Source of the DNA: Stenotrophomonas pavanii
GTDB lineage: Bacteria > Pseudomonadota > Gammaproteobacteria > Xanthomonadales > Xanthomonadaceae
DNA length: 64,000 bases
NCBI RefSeq assembly: GCF_900101175.1
Contig: NZ_FNFQ01000002.1
Span: 1-64,000, forward strand
Reading direction: 5' to 3'
Shown here: positions 17,379 through 26,566 of the stretch, one piece after another
Layout: the number at the start of each line of letters is the position of its first letter
Numbering within the stretch: the stretch's first letter is position 1
Made by a program: the position numbers and the translations under genes
The notes under the pieces: generated by a model
What the model saw: only the letters and a program-made list of their open reading frames with translations
Database searches by the model: none
What the model was told of the DNA's origin: nothing

Positions 17379-19151
17379 TCACCGCGGCGGGCGATCCTCA
17401 CCGCCGTCTCCGCTTTCCACCTGCACCGGCCCGGCATTGCTGCGGCGCTGCTCCTCGTACGTGCGGAACGCCTGGTGGATGTGCTTGCGCAACTCGTCGT
17501 CGTTCCACGGCTTGGTCAGGAAGCGATAGATCGCGCCGCGGTTGATCGCATCGGTCACCGTGTTCAGATCGGTGTAGCCCGACAGCACCAGGCGGATCGT
17601 ATCCGGGTACAGCATCTTCACCCGGCCCAGGAACTCGGTGCCGCTCATGTCGCTCATGCGCTGGTCGGACAGGATCACCTGCACGTCGTTGATCGCCAGC
17701 AGGTCGAAGGCATCGCGCACGTTGCCCGCCGCCAGGATGCGGTAGCCGTCGCGGCGGAACAGGCGCACCAGCGAGCGCAGCACGTTTTCCTCGTCATCCA
17801 GCAGCAGCAGCGTCCGGTCCGGGCGCGTTTCGGCGAAGGCTTCCGGGCGCAGGTAGCGGCGGCGCAGGGTCATGCCGGCGGCATCGGCCGACATCGGCTC
17901 GCCGAACAGGTAGCCCTGGAACACGTCGCAGTCGTTGCGGCGCAGGAAGCCCAGCTGGGCCTGCGATTCCACGCCGTTGGCGATCACCGTCATGCCCAGC
18001 TGGTGGCCCATCGCGATGATCGCGCGGGCAATGGCCGCCTCGCGGTTACCGGCCGGCGCGCTCTTGATGAAGCTGCGGTCGATCTTCAGCTTGTCCACCG
18101 GGTAGCGCACCAGCGCGCTCAGGCTGGAGTCGCCGGTACCGAAGTTGTCCAGGCTCAGGCTGATGCCTTCGTTGCGCAGGTTGGCCAGCGTCTCATGGAC
18201 GAAATTGACGTTGTTGGTCAGCGCGCTTTCGTTGATCTCCAGCGTCAGCATGTGTGCCGGCACGCCGGCGGCCTGCAGCAGGGACATCACCTCGGCGAAG
18301 AAGTTGGGCCGCAGCAGCTGCAACGTGGACACGTTCACTGCGATGGTGAAGTCATCAAAGCCCTGGTCGCGCCACAGCCGGGCCTGCTTCAGCGCGCCTT
18401 CCAGTACCCAGGTGCCGATCTGCACGATGATGCCCAGGCGCTCGGCGGTGCGCATGAACCGCTCCGGCACCAGCATGCCCAAGGTCGGCGACTGCCAGCG
18501 CAGCAGCGCCTCCATGCCGACCACGTGGCCGTCGCGGGCGCTCACCAGCGGCTGGTAGCGCAGCTTCAATTCGCCATTGGGAATGGCGTCGACGATCTGG
18601 CGCGCGATGATGCTCTCGCTGTGCGCGCTCGGCGGGGTATCCACCGCATGGATGCGCACGGCATTGCCGCCTTCGCGGGCGGCCTGGTACAGCGCATCCT
18701 CGGCATGGTCGAGCAGGCGCGAGGCGCTGCTGGCATGCTCCGGGCACAGGCTCACGCCCAGCTTGCCGGTCATGAACAGCGTGTACGGCAGCACCGACAG
18801 CGGCAGTTCCATCTGCTGGCGGATCTCCTCGGCGAAATCCTCCGGCAGCGGCACGTCGTCGGTGCGTGGCACCGCGATCAGGAACTCGTCGCTGCCATGC
18901 CGCCACAGCTTGCCGCGCCCACGCAGGTAGGACTGCAGGCGCTGGGCCACCAGCACCAGCGCCTGGTCGCCCACTTCGGCGCTCATGTTCTCGTTGACCG
19001 ATGCGAAGTGGTCGATGTCCACGTGCATCAGCATCAGCGCGATGCCGCCGGAGGCCGCCTCGGCAACCATTGCCTGCAGCTCGGGGTTGCCGGCGCCAAG
19101 GCGGTCGGGAGCATCATCGATGCTGACCGGGGGCAGGTTGGAATTCCACAT
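17379..19151 (-). CDS. Degenerate GGDEF-EAL protein with C-terminal receiver
   Basis: A 590-residue cytoplasmic protein. The start is ATG 19151 (MWNSNLPPVS), 4 bases after the upstream kinase stop. Domains: GGDEF-like (about 25-170), EAL (185-430) and receiver (445-565). The GGDEF signature is GSDEF (86-90), and the usual nearby substrate residues are altered ('DIDHFASVNENMSAEVGD'). In EAL, the motif EAL (214-216) is kept, but the paired Asp is D335-N336 ('LDNFGTG'), and the AEGVE glutamate is replaced by N392 ('ANGVES'). Both enzymatic activities are therefore probably lost. The receiver has DDE at about 452-454 and phospho-acceptor D496 ('LSDQRMSDMSG'), as in RpfG-type receivers. It likely acts as a phosphorylation-controlled binding protein. 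Confidence 0.88.
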   Translation of the reverse strand: MWNSNLPPVSIDDAPDRLGAGNPELQAMVAEAASGGIALMLMHVDIDHFASVNENMSAEVGDQALVLVAQRLQSYLRGRGKLWRHGSDEFLIAVPRTDDVPLPEDFAEEIRQQMELPLSVLPYTLFMTGKLGVSLCPEHASSASRLLDHAEDALYQAAREGGNAVRIHAVDTPPSAHSESIIARQIVDAIPNGELKLRYQPLVSARDGHVVGMEALLRWQSPTLGMLVPERFMRTAERLGIIVQIGTWVLEGALKQARLWRDQGFDDFTIAVNVSTLQLLRPNFFAEVMSLLQAAGVPAHMLTLEINESALTNNVNFVHETLANLRNEGISLSLDNFGTGDSSLSALVRYPVDKLKIDRSFIKSAPAGNREAAIARAIIAMGHQLGMTVIANGVESQAQLGFLRRNDCDVFQGYLFGEPMSADAAGMTLRRRYLRPEAFAETRPDRTLLLLDDEENVLRSLVRLFRRDGYRILAAGNVRDAFDLLAINDVQVILSDQRMSDMSGTEFLGRVKMLYPDTIRLVLSGYTDLNTVTDAINRGAIYRFLTKPWNDDELRKHIHQAFRTYEEQRRSNAGPVQVESGDGGEDRPPR

Positions 19152-19155
19152 AGGC

Positions 19156-21258
19156 TCAGTATTCCGGTGAATCGACGGCGGCCATGCAGGCCGCCTGGTA
19201 GGGAAGATGGACGTCGACCAGGGTGCCTTCGCCATGCGCGGACTCGATCCGCACGTGGCCGCCGACGCTCTGCGCGCGCTCGCGCATCACGATCAGGCCG
19301 AGGCCGCGCGGGCCATCCGGATCGAAGCCCTCGCCATCGTCGCGGATCTGCAGGTGCAGGCCGCGCTGGCCGACATCGCGCAGCTGCAGCAGGACCTGGC
19401 TGGCGCGCGCATGGCGCAGCGCGTTGGTCAGGCTTTCCTGGGCAATGCGGAAGCAGGCCTGTTCGATGCTGTTGTCCGGGCGATGCGGCAGCGGTTCGAT
19501 CTCGGCCAGCAGCTCCACCGGCGAAGAGCGGAACAGCACCCGCGCCTGCCAGCTCAGCGCCGCCTCCAGGCCCAGTGCATCCAGTTGCGGTGGACGCAGC
19601 AGGGTCGAGATGTCGCGCAGCTTGGCCACAGTGGTGTCGGCCAGGCTGACGATCTGCGCCAGATCTTCGCCGCGACGCTGCGGATCATCCTCGTCCTGCG
19701 CCGCGTGCGCGGACAGCTTGATCGCGGTGATGGCCTGGCCGATGTCATCGTGCAGGTCGCGCGAGATCGCGCGCCGCTCGTCCTCCTGCAGCGAGAACAG
19801 CCGCCCGGCCATCGCCTGCAGTTCGCGGTTGCTGGTTTCCAGCGCGCTGCGCGTGCGTTCGGAATCGCTCAGGTCGCGCACGATCAGCAGCTTGCAGTCG
19901 CGGCCGCCGTAGCGCACTTCGCCCACCGCCAGGCCGGCGTGGAAGCTGCGGCCGTCGGCACGCTGCATCGCCACCACGCTGCTGTGGCCCGGCCCCAGGT
20001 GGGGCTGGCCGGCGCGCAGCTGGCTGCGCACCCGCGGCAGGTCTGCGGCAGCAACCAGTGCCGACAATGGCTCGCCCAGCAGGGTATGGCTGCCATAGCC
20101 GAACAGGCCGGCGGCCCAGGCATTGGCGTACAGCACATGTTCGTCGGACAGGATCACCACGCCGTCGGGCAGCACCCGCACCAGCTCGCGGAACTGCTCC
20201 TCGCGCTCGCGCAGCAGGCGCCGCGACTGCTCGCGCTCGGTCACGTCCTGCAGCGTGCCCAGCACGCGGCTGCGACCGGCTTCATCGATGCCACTGGCCG
20301 CGCGCAGGTGCACCATCAGCGCGCGCCCGTCCATCGACAGCAGCGGCAGCAGCACGTCCACCTGCACCGGCTCGCCGCAGCACAGCTCGGCCAGCAGCTG
20401 TTCGGTCTGGGTGGCGGTGGCCGGGTCGGCCGGGACCAGCAGTTCGTCGAAGCGGTGCCAGCGCCGGGCCTCGGGCGGGCGCCGGCCGAGCAGGCGATAG
20501 ACCTGGTTGGAATAGCGTCCCAGCCCGGTGGACGGGTCCAGTTCCCAGGCGCCGATGCGGGCCAGTTCGTGGGCTTCCTCCACCCGTGCCAGCGCCTGGT
20601 CGCGACGCAGCTGGGCCAGGTCCTCGGCAGTGCGGTCGATGGCGATCAGCAGGCGGGCGTTGTGGCCGTCGTAGCTGATGGCGTTGGAGCGCAGTTCCAT
20701 GTGCCGCAGCGAGCCATCGCGCAGCTGCAGCTGCGCGCGCAGGATGCACAGCGCCTCGGGCGCCTCGCGGATCGCCTCCAGCTTGGTCTGCAGCGCCTGG
20801 TCCTGGCCCGGTGGCCACAGCGCATCGATGGTCTGCTCCAGCAGTTCGTCACGGTCCCAGCCGAACGCGCTGCAGGCGGCGGGATTGGCATCGAGGATCG
20901 CCAGCGTGTCCAGGTCATAGACCAGGATCGGGCCGGGGTTGCCCTCGAACATCTGGCGCAGGCGCAGCTCCGAGGCCTGCTGGCGGGCATGGGTGTGCAG
21001 CACGTGTTCGGCCAGCGGCCGCAGCAGCAGATACAGCAGGCCTGCGCTGGCCAGGGCGAAGAACGAACCCTTCAGGCCCTGCCACAGCGCCGCCCGCTGC
21101 GGATCGGGCACCAATGCCTGGACCACGCTGTCGGTGGAGATCATCCAGGCCAGCGCCATCACCAGGTAACTCAGCACCACCCGCCGGCGGTCACGGCTCA
21201 GCGCCTGCGCCATCCGCGGGTCGGGAACAGGGGCGTTGCCGGTGGGGTCTGCGGGCAT
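19156..21258 (-). CDS. Membrane PAS sensor histidine kinase (NarX/DegS-type)
   Basis: A 700-residue kinase with two N-terminal membrane segments (about residues 28-50 and 65-85), several PAS domains (about 100-220, 230-345, 360-475) and a HisKA_3 dimerisation domain. The phospho-acceptor is H503 in 'SRDLHDDIGQ'; the ATPase domain follows ('QESLTNALRHARASQ', 'DDGEGFDPDGPRGLGLIVMR'). The stop is 4 bases before the start of the downstream degenerate GGDEF-EAL-receiver gene, so the two are one operon and probable partners. HisKA_3 kinases normally pair with LuxR-type regulators, and none is adjacent. Confidence 0.9.
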   Translation of the reverse strand: MPADPTGNAPVPDPRMAQALSRDRRRVVLSYLVMALAWMISTDSVVQALVPDPQRAALWQGLKGSFFALASAGLLYLLLRPLAEHVLHTHARQQASELRLRQMFEGNPGPILVYDLDTLAILDANPAACSAFGWDRDELLEQTIDALWPPGQDQALQTKLEAIREAPEALCILRAQLQLRDGSLRHMELRSNAISYDGHNARLLIAIDRTAEDLAQLRRDQALARVEEAHELARIGAWELDPSTGLGRYSNQVYRLLGRRPPEARRWHRFDELLVPADPATATQTEQLLAELCCGEPVQVDVLLPLLSMDGRALMVHLRAASGIDEAGRSRVLGTLQDVTEREQSRRLLREREEQFRELVRVLPDGVVILSDEHVLYANAWAAGLFGYGSHTLLGEPLSALVAAADLPRVRSQLRAGQPHLGPGHSSVVAMQRADGRSFHAGLAVGEVRYGGRDCKLLIVRDLSDSERTRSALETSNRELQAMAGRLFSLQEDERRAISRDLHDDIGQAITAIKLSAHAAQDEDDPQRRGEDLAQIVSLADTTVAKLRDISTLLRPPQLDALGLEAALSWQARVLFRSSPVELLAEIEPLPHRPDNSIEQACFRIAQESLTNALRHARASQVLLQLRDVGQRGLHLQIRDDGEGFDPDGPRGLGLIVMRERAQSVGGHVRIESAHGEGTLVDVHLPYQAACMAAVDSPEY

Positions 21259-21388
21259 GGGCGGGGCGGGTGACAGGGGCGCCGGTCATCTTACCCCGCA
21301 GCGTGCCGTGACCACTCAATTATCCGCCGCAGGCGCCGTTAACCACTGCGTGCCCCGCTGACGGGCGTGTCATCCGGAGCAAGATCGC

Positions 21389-24148
21389 GTGGACCAAGGG
21401 ATCATCGCCAGCCTGCTGCAGCACCCGCTTGCGTCGGCGCTGGTCATCGTCGACCGTGCCGGGCGCCCGCTGGCGGCCAATCCGGCCGCGCGCGAGCATG
21501 GCCTGCCGGCCACCGTGGCAGCCTATGCGCCGATGCTGGAAGATCTGCGCCTGATGGCCGCCGATGGCGGCATCGTCGCCTGCACGCTGCCGGGCGGTCC
21601 GCGCGGGCACTACGACGGCCACCTGCGTGCGGTGCACGACGGCGCCGGCAACCTGCTGGCCTTCACCCTGAGCATCCCCGAGCCGGTGCCGGTGGACGGA
21701 GGCGGGCGCTGGGAGCTGGCGCTGGACAGTGCCGGCCACAGCCTGTGGGACTGGGACATTCCCGGTGACCGCGTCACACGCACGCCCGCGCTCAGCGAGG
21801 ATGCTGCGACCGGCATGCTGGCACGCGTGCACGGCGAGGACATCGTGCAGGTGCGCGCCGCGCTCGACGAGCACCTGCGCGGGCACAGCGAGCAGTACAG
21901 CGCACAGTTCCGTTTCCGCCAGGCCGACGGGCAGTGGCGTTGGGTGCTCGATCGCGGCCGGGTGGTCGCCCGCACCGCCGATGGCCAGCCCCTGCGCATG
22001 GTCGGCACGCATACCGATATCGAGCAGCAGAAGCAGCTCGAATCGCTGCTGCAGGAACAGCAGCTGCACCTGAGCGAGGCCCAGCGCATCGCCAGCATGG
22101 GCAGCTGGTCGTTTGATCCCAACAGCGGGCATTTCTGGTGGTCGCCGGAACTGCGTTCGCTGCTGGCCCTGGAGCAGGGCGCCGTTCCGGGCCAGCGGCG
22201 TTGGCTGAAGCAGCTGCATCCACGCTCCCGCGGCGCGCTGCGCGCGGCATGGCGGCGGTTGTGGCGCGATGGCCGGGCTGCCAACCTCGAGCTGGAGCTG
22301 ACCCGCGGCCACGAGCCCTCGCAGCACCTGCGGCTATGGATGCAGCCGCTGCTGGACATGGATGGGCAACCCAAGCGCCTGCTCGGCCAGGTACAGAACA
22401 TCACCGAACAGCACCAGACCGATGCGTTGATCCGCTGGCGCACCGAACTGCTGAACCGGGTCTCCGCGCTGGGCCGCATCGGCGGCTGCGAGATCGAAGT
22501 GCAGACCCGAAGCATGCAATGGACCGAGGAGTGCTACCGCATCCATGGCCTGCGCAAGGAACCGATCACCCTCGACCAGGCGCTGGCGCTGTACACCGAG
22601 GACTCGCGCAACGCGTTCGAGGCGGCGCTCGCCCGTATCGCCAACGGCGGCCTGCCCGAGCAGCTGGACCTGTGCTTCTACCGCCAGTCCGGCCTGCGCG
22701 TCTGGGTGCAGGTGCTGATCGAACTGGACCGTCGTGACGGCCTGCCGCCGCGGTTCGTCGTCCTGTTCCGTGACATCACCCGCGAGCGCGAAGCCAACGA
22801 GCGCATCGAACTGCTGGCCCACTACGATCTGCTGACCGGCCTGCCCAATCGCGTGCTGCTCGGCGAGCAGACTGCCGAGGCCATCGAGGAAGCGCGCGAT
22901 CGCGGTACCTCGCTGGCGATGCTGTTCATCGACCTGGACGGCTTCAAGACCATCAACGACAGCTTCGGCCACGCCACCGGCGATGCGCTGCTGAAGGCCG
23001 CCGCCACCCGGCTGCACCAGAACCTGCGCAACAACGACCTGTTCGGCCGCTTCAGTGGCGACGAATTCATCGTGGTGCTGCGTGACCTGGCCGAGCCGGA
23101 GGACGCCGGTCACGTGGCGCGCAAGCTGATTGCCTCGTTGGCTGAGCCGCTGCGCCGTGGCGAGACCACGTTGAAGGTCGGCGCCAGTGTCGGCATCGCC
23201 ATGCTGGGCGATGCGCAGACCGATTTCGACTCACTGCTGCGCGCGGCCGACGCCGCGATGTATGCGGCCAAGGAAGCCGGGCGCAATACCTACCAGTACT
23301 ACAGCCAGGACGCGCTGGCCCGCATCCAGCGTCGGCTGGACGTCGAGCATGCCCTGCATGGGGCGATCGAGCGCGACGAGTTCAGCCTGGCCTACCAGCC
23401 GCTGCTGCACGCCCACCACGGCGAGCCACCGGCGATCGAGGCACTGTTGCGCTGGCACCGACCCGGCATCGGCTACTGCAGCCCGGCCGAGTTCATTCCC
23501 ATTGCCGAAAAGTGCGGCGAGATCGTGCGCATCGGCGACTGGGTGCTGAACGAGGCCTGCCGCCAGGCAACCGCGTGGGATCGTGCCGGACTGCACTTTG
23601 ATCGCATCGCGGTCAATGTGTCGGCGGTGCAGCTACGGGATCGCGGCTTCGCCGAGCGCGTGATCGAGATCTGCCATGCCCATGGCTGGCCGCCGCAACG
23701 GCTGGAACTGGAGCTGACCGAGTCGGCGCTGATCCGTGACACCGACATCCTGCGCCACTGCTTCGACGTGCTGGAGCGGCACGGCGTGCCGCTGGCGGTG
23801 GACGACTTCGGCACCGGCTTCTCCAACCTCAATTACCTCAATCGCTTCCCGGTGGGGCGCCTGAAGATCGACCGCAGCTTCGTGCAAGGGATGCTGCATG
23901 ACTCGGGCACGGCCGAAGTCACCCAGGCCATCGTCCACCTGGGCCACGCGCTGGGCATGAAGGTGGTGGCCGAAGGCGTGGAAACCCACCAGGAAGAAGA
24001 CATGCTGCGCCGCCAGGGCTGCGACGAGATCCAGGGCTACCTGTACTCGCGCCCGCTCAGCCCACGTGATCTGGCGCAGTGGCTGCGCCAGCAGCGCCCG
24101 GCGCCGATGCGCACCGACGCCAGCGGCGAAGCGGTGCTGGTGCGCTGA
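21389..24148 (+). CDS. PAS-GGDEF-EAL c-di-GMP enzyme
   Basis: A 919-residue protein starting at GTG 21389 (MDQGIIASLLQHPLASAL). PAS/PAC-like domains fill about residues 1-470 ('GDGQWRWVLDRGRVVARTAD'-type PAC regions, 'FVVLFRDITREREANERIEL'). A GGDEF domain follows (about 475-635; signature SGDEF in 'RFSGDEFIVVLRDL') and then an EAL domain (about 650-905) with the expected residues: EALLRW, NVSAVQL, 'LELTESALI', 'VDDFGTGFSNLNYL', KIDRSF and 'VVAEGVETHQEE'. The phosphodiesterase should be active; SGDEF cyclases are often active too. It diverges from the kinase gene at 21258 over a 130-base gap. Confidence 0.93.
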   Translation: MDQGIIASLLQHPLASALVIVDRAGRPLAANPAAREHGLPATVAAYAPMLEDLRLMAADGGIVACTLPGGPRGHYDGHLRAVHDGAGNLLAFTLSIPEPVPVDGGGRWELALDSAGHSLWDWDIPGDRVTRTPALSEDAATGMLARVHGEDIVQVRAALDEHLRGHSEQYSAQFRFRQADGQWRWVLDRGRVVARTADGQPLRMVGTHTDIEQQKQLESLLQEQQLHLSEAQRIASMGSWSFDPNSGHFWWSPELRSLLALEQGAVPGQRRWLKQLHPRSRGALRAAWRRLWRDGRAANLELELTRGHEPSQHLRLWMQPLLDMDGQPKRLLGQVQNITEQHQTDALIRWRTELLNRVSALGRIGGCEIEVQTRSMQWTEECYRIHGLRKEPITLDQALALYTEDSRNAFEAALARIANGGLPEQLDLCFYRQSGLRVWVQVLIELDRRDGLPPRFVVLFRDITREREANERIELLAHYDLLTGLPNRVLLGEQTAEAIEEARDRGTSLAMLFIDLDGFKTINDSFGHATGDALLKAAATRLHQNLRNNDLFGRFSGDEFIVVLRDLAEPEDAGHVARKLIASLAEPLRRGETTLKVGASVGIAMLGDAQTDFDSLLRAADAAMYAAKEAGRNTYQYYSQDALARIQRRLDVEHALHGAIERDEFSLAYQPLLHAHHGEPPAIEALLRWHRPGIGYCSPAEFIPIAEKCGEIVRIGDWVLNEACRQATAWDRAGLHFDRIAVNVSAVQLRDRGFAERVIEICHAHGWPPQRLELELTESALIRDTDILRHCFDVLERHGVPLAVDDFGTGFSNLNYLNRFPVGRLKIDRSFVQGMLHDSGTAEVTQAIVHLGHALGMKVVAEGVETHQEEDMLRRQGCDEIQGYLYSRPLSPRDLAQWLRQQRPAPMRTDASGEAVLVR

Positions 24149-24270
24149 CGATCTGCGCTGGCAGATGCCGGCCCGGTGTGGCCTGACTCTGGTGCGCCCG
24201 GCTCCGGTGGGTGCCGGCCGTCGGTCGGCACGGATGCGCGGGCGCGCGACCATCCACGCACGGCGTGGCC

Positions 24271-24777
24271 CTACCTGGGAAACTCCGCCTTCAACTGCAT
24301 GCGCAGGGCCTCGACGACGGCCGCGTAGCGCCGCTTCTGGACCAGGTAGCTGGCCAGGAACAGCGGCAGTACCAGCAGCATCGGCGCCACCATCGGGCGC
24401 ATCGCCACCAGCGGCAACAGCAGCAGCGACAGGATCGCCACGAACCAGCTGCACAGGCCCGTCACCCGCACCTCGTGCCGTCGCACTTTGAGTACGATGC
24501 GACCGCGCATCACCGGGAAGTAGCGCAGGCCGAAGCTCGGCGCGAAGCTCTCGCGGAACGCCATGCTGCCATCGGGCAGCGCATGGAAAGCCAGTCGCAG
24601 CCACTTGTCCTGTGGCAGGTCACGTTCCAGGCTGCCCAGCGAGAGGCGGGCCTGCATGGCCGGTGACGCCGCAATGCGTTCGTTGAACAGGGTGATGCCC
24701 CAGCTGAAATAGCCGGCCACCCAGGCCATCAGAAGGATCGTTTCGATCAGGAGTACTGCGATCAGGGCGATGGCCAT
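24271..24777 (-). CDS. Hypothetical membrane protein
   Basis: A 168-residue protein of no recognised family. One membrane segment lies at the N-terminus (about residues 3-27, 'IALIAVLLIETILLMAWVAG'), a soluble middle of about 80 residues follows, and two closely spaced membrane segments occur at about 107-145 ('FVAILSLLLLPLVAM', 'MLLVLPLFLASYLV'). A charged C-terminal tail follows. Codon use and GC match the neighbours. No motif suggests a function. Confidence 0.7.
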   Translation of the reverse strand: MAIALIAVLLIETILLMAWVAGYFSWGITLFNERIAASPAMQARLSLGSLERDLPQDKWLRLAFHALPDGSMAFRESFAPSFGLRYFPVMRGRIVLKVRRHEVRVTGLCSWFVAILSLLLLPLVAMRPMVAPMLLVLPLFLASYLVQKRRYAAVVEALRMQLKAEFPR

Positions 24778-24842
24778 CGGTCTTCCATGAACGGGACCGG
24801 TGGATCATGCCATGCGCGACGGCCATCACGCAGGACGCGGAT

Positions 24843-25058
24843 CTACTTCAGGGCTTCGCCATCCAGCCCCAGGTCCCATGCCAGGCCCAGCAGTTCATCG
24901 TCGGCTCGGGAGGGGGCGGGGCGCGCATCGGCCAGGTGCTGCAGTTCGAGCAGTTCCTCGCGGGCGACGTCTTCCAGCTGCTGCAACTGCTCACGCACGC
25001 TCGCGTTGCGCGGGCGCTCGGTGTCGGTGAGGGCGGGCAGGGCGCGGATCAGGGTCAT
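24843..25058 (-). CDS. Small hypothetical protein
   Basis: A 71-residue acidic, helical protein (MTLIRALPALTDTERPRNAS...). The second half is a likely coiled coil ('REQLQQLEDVAREELLELQH') ending in 'DDELLGLAWDLGLDGEALK'. I chose ATG 25058, because a hairpin terminator for the upstream chemoreceptor gene lies just before it. The ribosome site is weak. The protein-like composition supports a real gene, but I do not recognise a family. Confidence 0.5.
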   Translation of the reverse strand: MTLIRALPALTDTERPRNASVREQLQQLEDVAREELLELQHLADARPAPSRADDELLGLAWDLGLDGEALK

Positions 25059-25098
25059 GGTGCGCGTACAGGATGCATCCAACGGCGGGTCACAGGCA

Positions 25099-25123
25099 AA
25101 GGCCCCGGGTGAACCGGGGCCTT
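25099..25123 (-). terminator. Hairpin terminator after the chemoreceptor gene
   Basis: A 10-bp perfect stem (25099-25108 with 25114-25123, AAGGCCCCGG) with a 5-base loop, 33 bases after the chemoreceptor stop. The T-run is short. Confidence 0.6.
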
Positions 25124-25156
25124 GCGGGCTGCCGGCGAGGGCAGCGGACATCAGGA

Positions 25157-26347
25157 TCAGAACAGCTCGACGGTGCCGGCGCCCATGCTCTGCTGGGCGA
25201 CCGGCTTGTGCGGCGGGCGTTCCCATTCGCTGCGCAGCTCGCGCAGGCGGTTGCCGGTGCGCTGCAGGGCGCTGGCAATCTCTTCGTCGAACACGCCGCC
25301 GTTGCGGTGCAGCAGCTCCTGCAGGGCCACCGCTTCGCGATTGATGGCGGTCAGGCGGTCCAGGTGGGTGTGCACGCCGCCCAGGGCCTGGGTGGCGATG
25401 TCTTCGAACTGCAGGGCGCGCACGGCTTCGGCCACGCTGCCATCGATCGCACGGGCGCACTCGGACACTTCGCGCATGCCGTCGCCGAGCGAGGCATTGA
25501 TCTGCGCGACATTGTCGAGCATTGCCGCCGCTTCCTGGCGCGCTTCGCGGGAGCGGTCCATGTCACGCGAGGCCATGTGCGAGACCGTCTCGCGCACCTT
25601 GGCAATGGCGTCCTTGGAGCTGTGCGCCAGCTTGCGGATCTGCTCGTTGAAGGTGGTCGAGCGCTCGGACAGGTTGCGCACTTCGTCGGCGACCACGGCA
25701 AAGCCACGACCGGCTTCACCGGCACGCGCCGCTTCGATGGCCGCGTTCAGCGCCAGCAGGTTGGTCTGGTCGGCGATCGACTTGACGTCTTCCAGCAACG
25801 CGAAGATGCCATCCAGGTGCTGCGCCATCTGGTCGATGTGCTGCACGGTGGTGCTGCTCTGGCCGCTGACCTGTTCCAGCGCTTCCACCAGCTGTTCCAT
25901 GCGATGGCTGGCGTGCTGGGCGAAACGGGCGACGTCGAGGCCGGCATTGCCTTCATCACCGGCGCGGTCGACGATGCGCGACAGGGCCTGGCTCTGCTGG
26001 CGCGACTTGCGGTTCATCGCATCGAAGCTGCCGCCGAGGCTGGAGACGGCCTGGCGGATCAGGTCACGGGCGCGTTCCACTTCGCCACGCGAACCGTCGA
26101 TCTCGTTGCCGACGAAGTTGCGCAGCTCGGTCAGCAGCTGGTCCTGTTCGCGCAGGACACGGGCGTGCTCGGGGGAACGATGTGCCTGGGCGCGGGTGGT
26201 CCACCACGCAAAGCCGAGCCAGCTCAGCGTCATCGTGGTCAGGATCGCCCAGCGCAGGGCGGCCGGCCATTCGAAACCGATGGCGAAGGGGAGCAGCAGG
26301 GTCAGAGCCAGGGGGGCGGCCAGACGGATGAAAATGCGTGAGTACAT
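25157..26347 (-). CDS. Methyl-accepting chemotaxis protein
   Basis: A 396-residue chemoreceptor; start at ATG 26347 ([20 protein letters not shown]). Two membrane segments lie at the N-terminus (about residues 7-25 and 30-50) with almost no periplasmic loop, so it probably senses a cytoplasmic or membrane signal. The long helical signalling domain contains the hairpin tip '[20 protein letters not shown]' plus '[20 protein letters not shown]'. The C-terminus ('[20 protein letters not shown]') resembles short MCPs with an internal CZB-free tail. A very good sigma-28 promoter starts 29 bases upstream, placing it in the late flagellar regulon. Confidence 0.93.
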   Translation of the reverse strand: MYSRIFIRLAAPLALTLLLPFAIGFEWPAALRWAILTTMTLSWLGFAWWTTRAQAHRSPEHARVLREQDQLLTELRNFVGNEIDGSRGEVERARDLIRQAVSSLGGSFDAMNRKSRQQSQALSRIVDRAGDEGNAGLDVARFAQHASHRMEQLVEALEQVSGQSSTTVQHIDQMAQHLDGIFALLEDVKSIADQTNLLALNAAIEAARAGEAGRGFAVVADEVRNLSERSTTFNEQIRKLAHSSKDAIAKVRETVSHMASRDMDRSREARQEAAAMLDNVAQINASLGDGMREVSECARAIDGSVAEAVRALQFEDIATQALGGVHTHLDRLTAINREAVALQELLHRNGGVFDEEIASALQRTGNRLRELRSEWERPPHKPVAQQSMGAGTVELF

Positions 26348-26375
26348 GGACGTTCTCGGGAGGTGCACGGAGGAT

Positions 26376-26402
26376 GTATCGGCCGTACCCCCTTTCTCTT
26401 TA
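26376..26402 (-). promoter_or_regulatory. Sigma-28 promoter of the chemoreceptor gene
   Basis: The minus strand reads TAAAG (26398-26402), exactly 14 bases, then GCCGATAC (26376-26383). The predicted start is near 26369, about 22 bases before the ATG at 26347. It is 12 kb from the flagellar cluster, but nearly identical to the FliA consensus. Confidence 0.85.
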
Positions 26403-26463
26403 ACGTCGATGTGCCTCGAAGTGCATTCTGAATGCGCCGGTTTTCCGGCGCCCTGGCGGCCTC

Positions 26464-26560
26464 GGGGTCAGAGCCCTTTCCGTGCCGGAAAGGGATCCGA
26501 CCCCTTGGGCAGGCAGCAACGGGGTCGGATCCCTTTTCCATGGAAAAGGGCTCTGACCCC
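26464..26560. repeat. Large inverted repeat, GGGGTCAGAGCCC type
   Basis: GGGGTCAGAGCCCTTTCC... at 26464 is mirrored by ...GGGCTCTGACCCC ending at 26560. Each half is itself a near-palindrome of a pyrimidine-purine type (CCCTTTCC/GGAAAGGG, and GGATCC/GGGTCGGATCC). A related single copy lies at 53014-53052. This is a different family from the GTAG repeats. It lies between the chemoreceptor promoter and the hflD stop and may act as a terminator. Confidence 0.75.
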
Positions 26561-26566
26561 ACACCC

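Noticed and set aside
24178..24270. A possible GTAG-type repeat downstream of the PAS-GGDEF-EAL gene
   Set aside because: A short inverted sequence (GTGCCGGCCGTCGGTCGGCAC) is present but lacks the GTAG end and second arm, so it is not listed.
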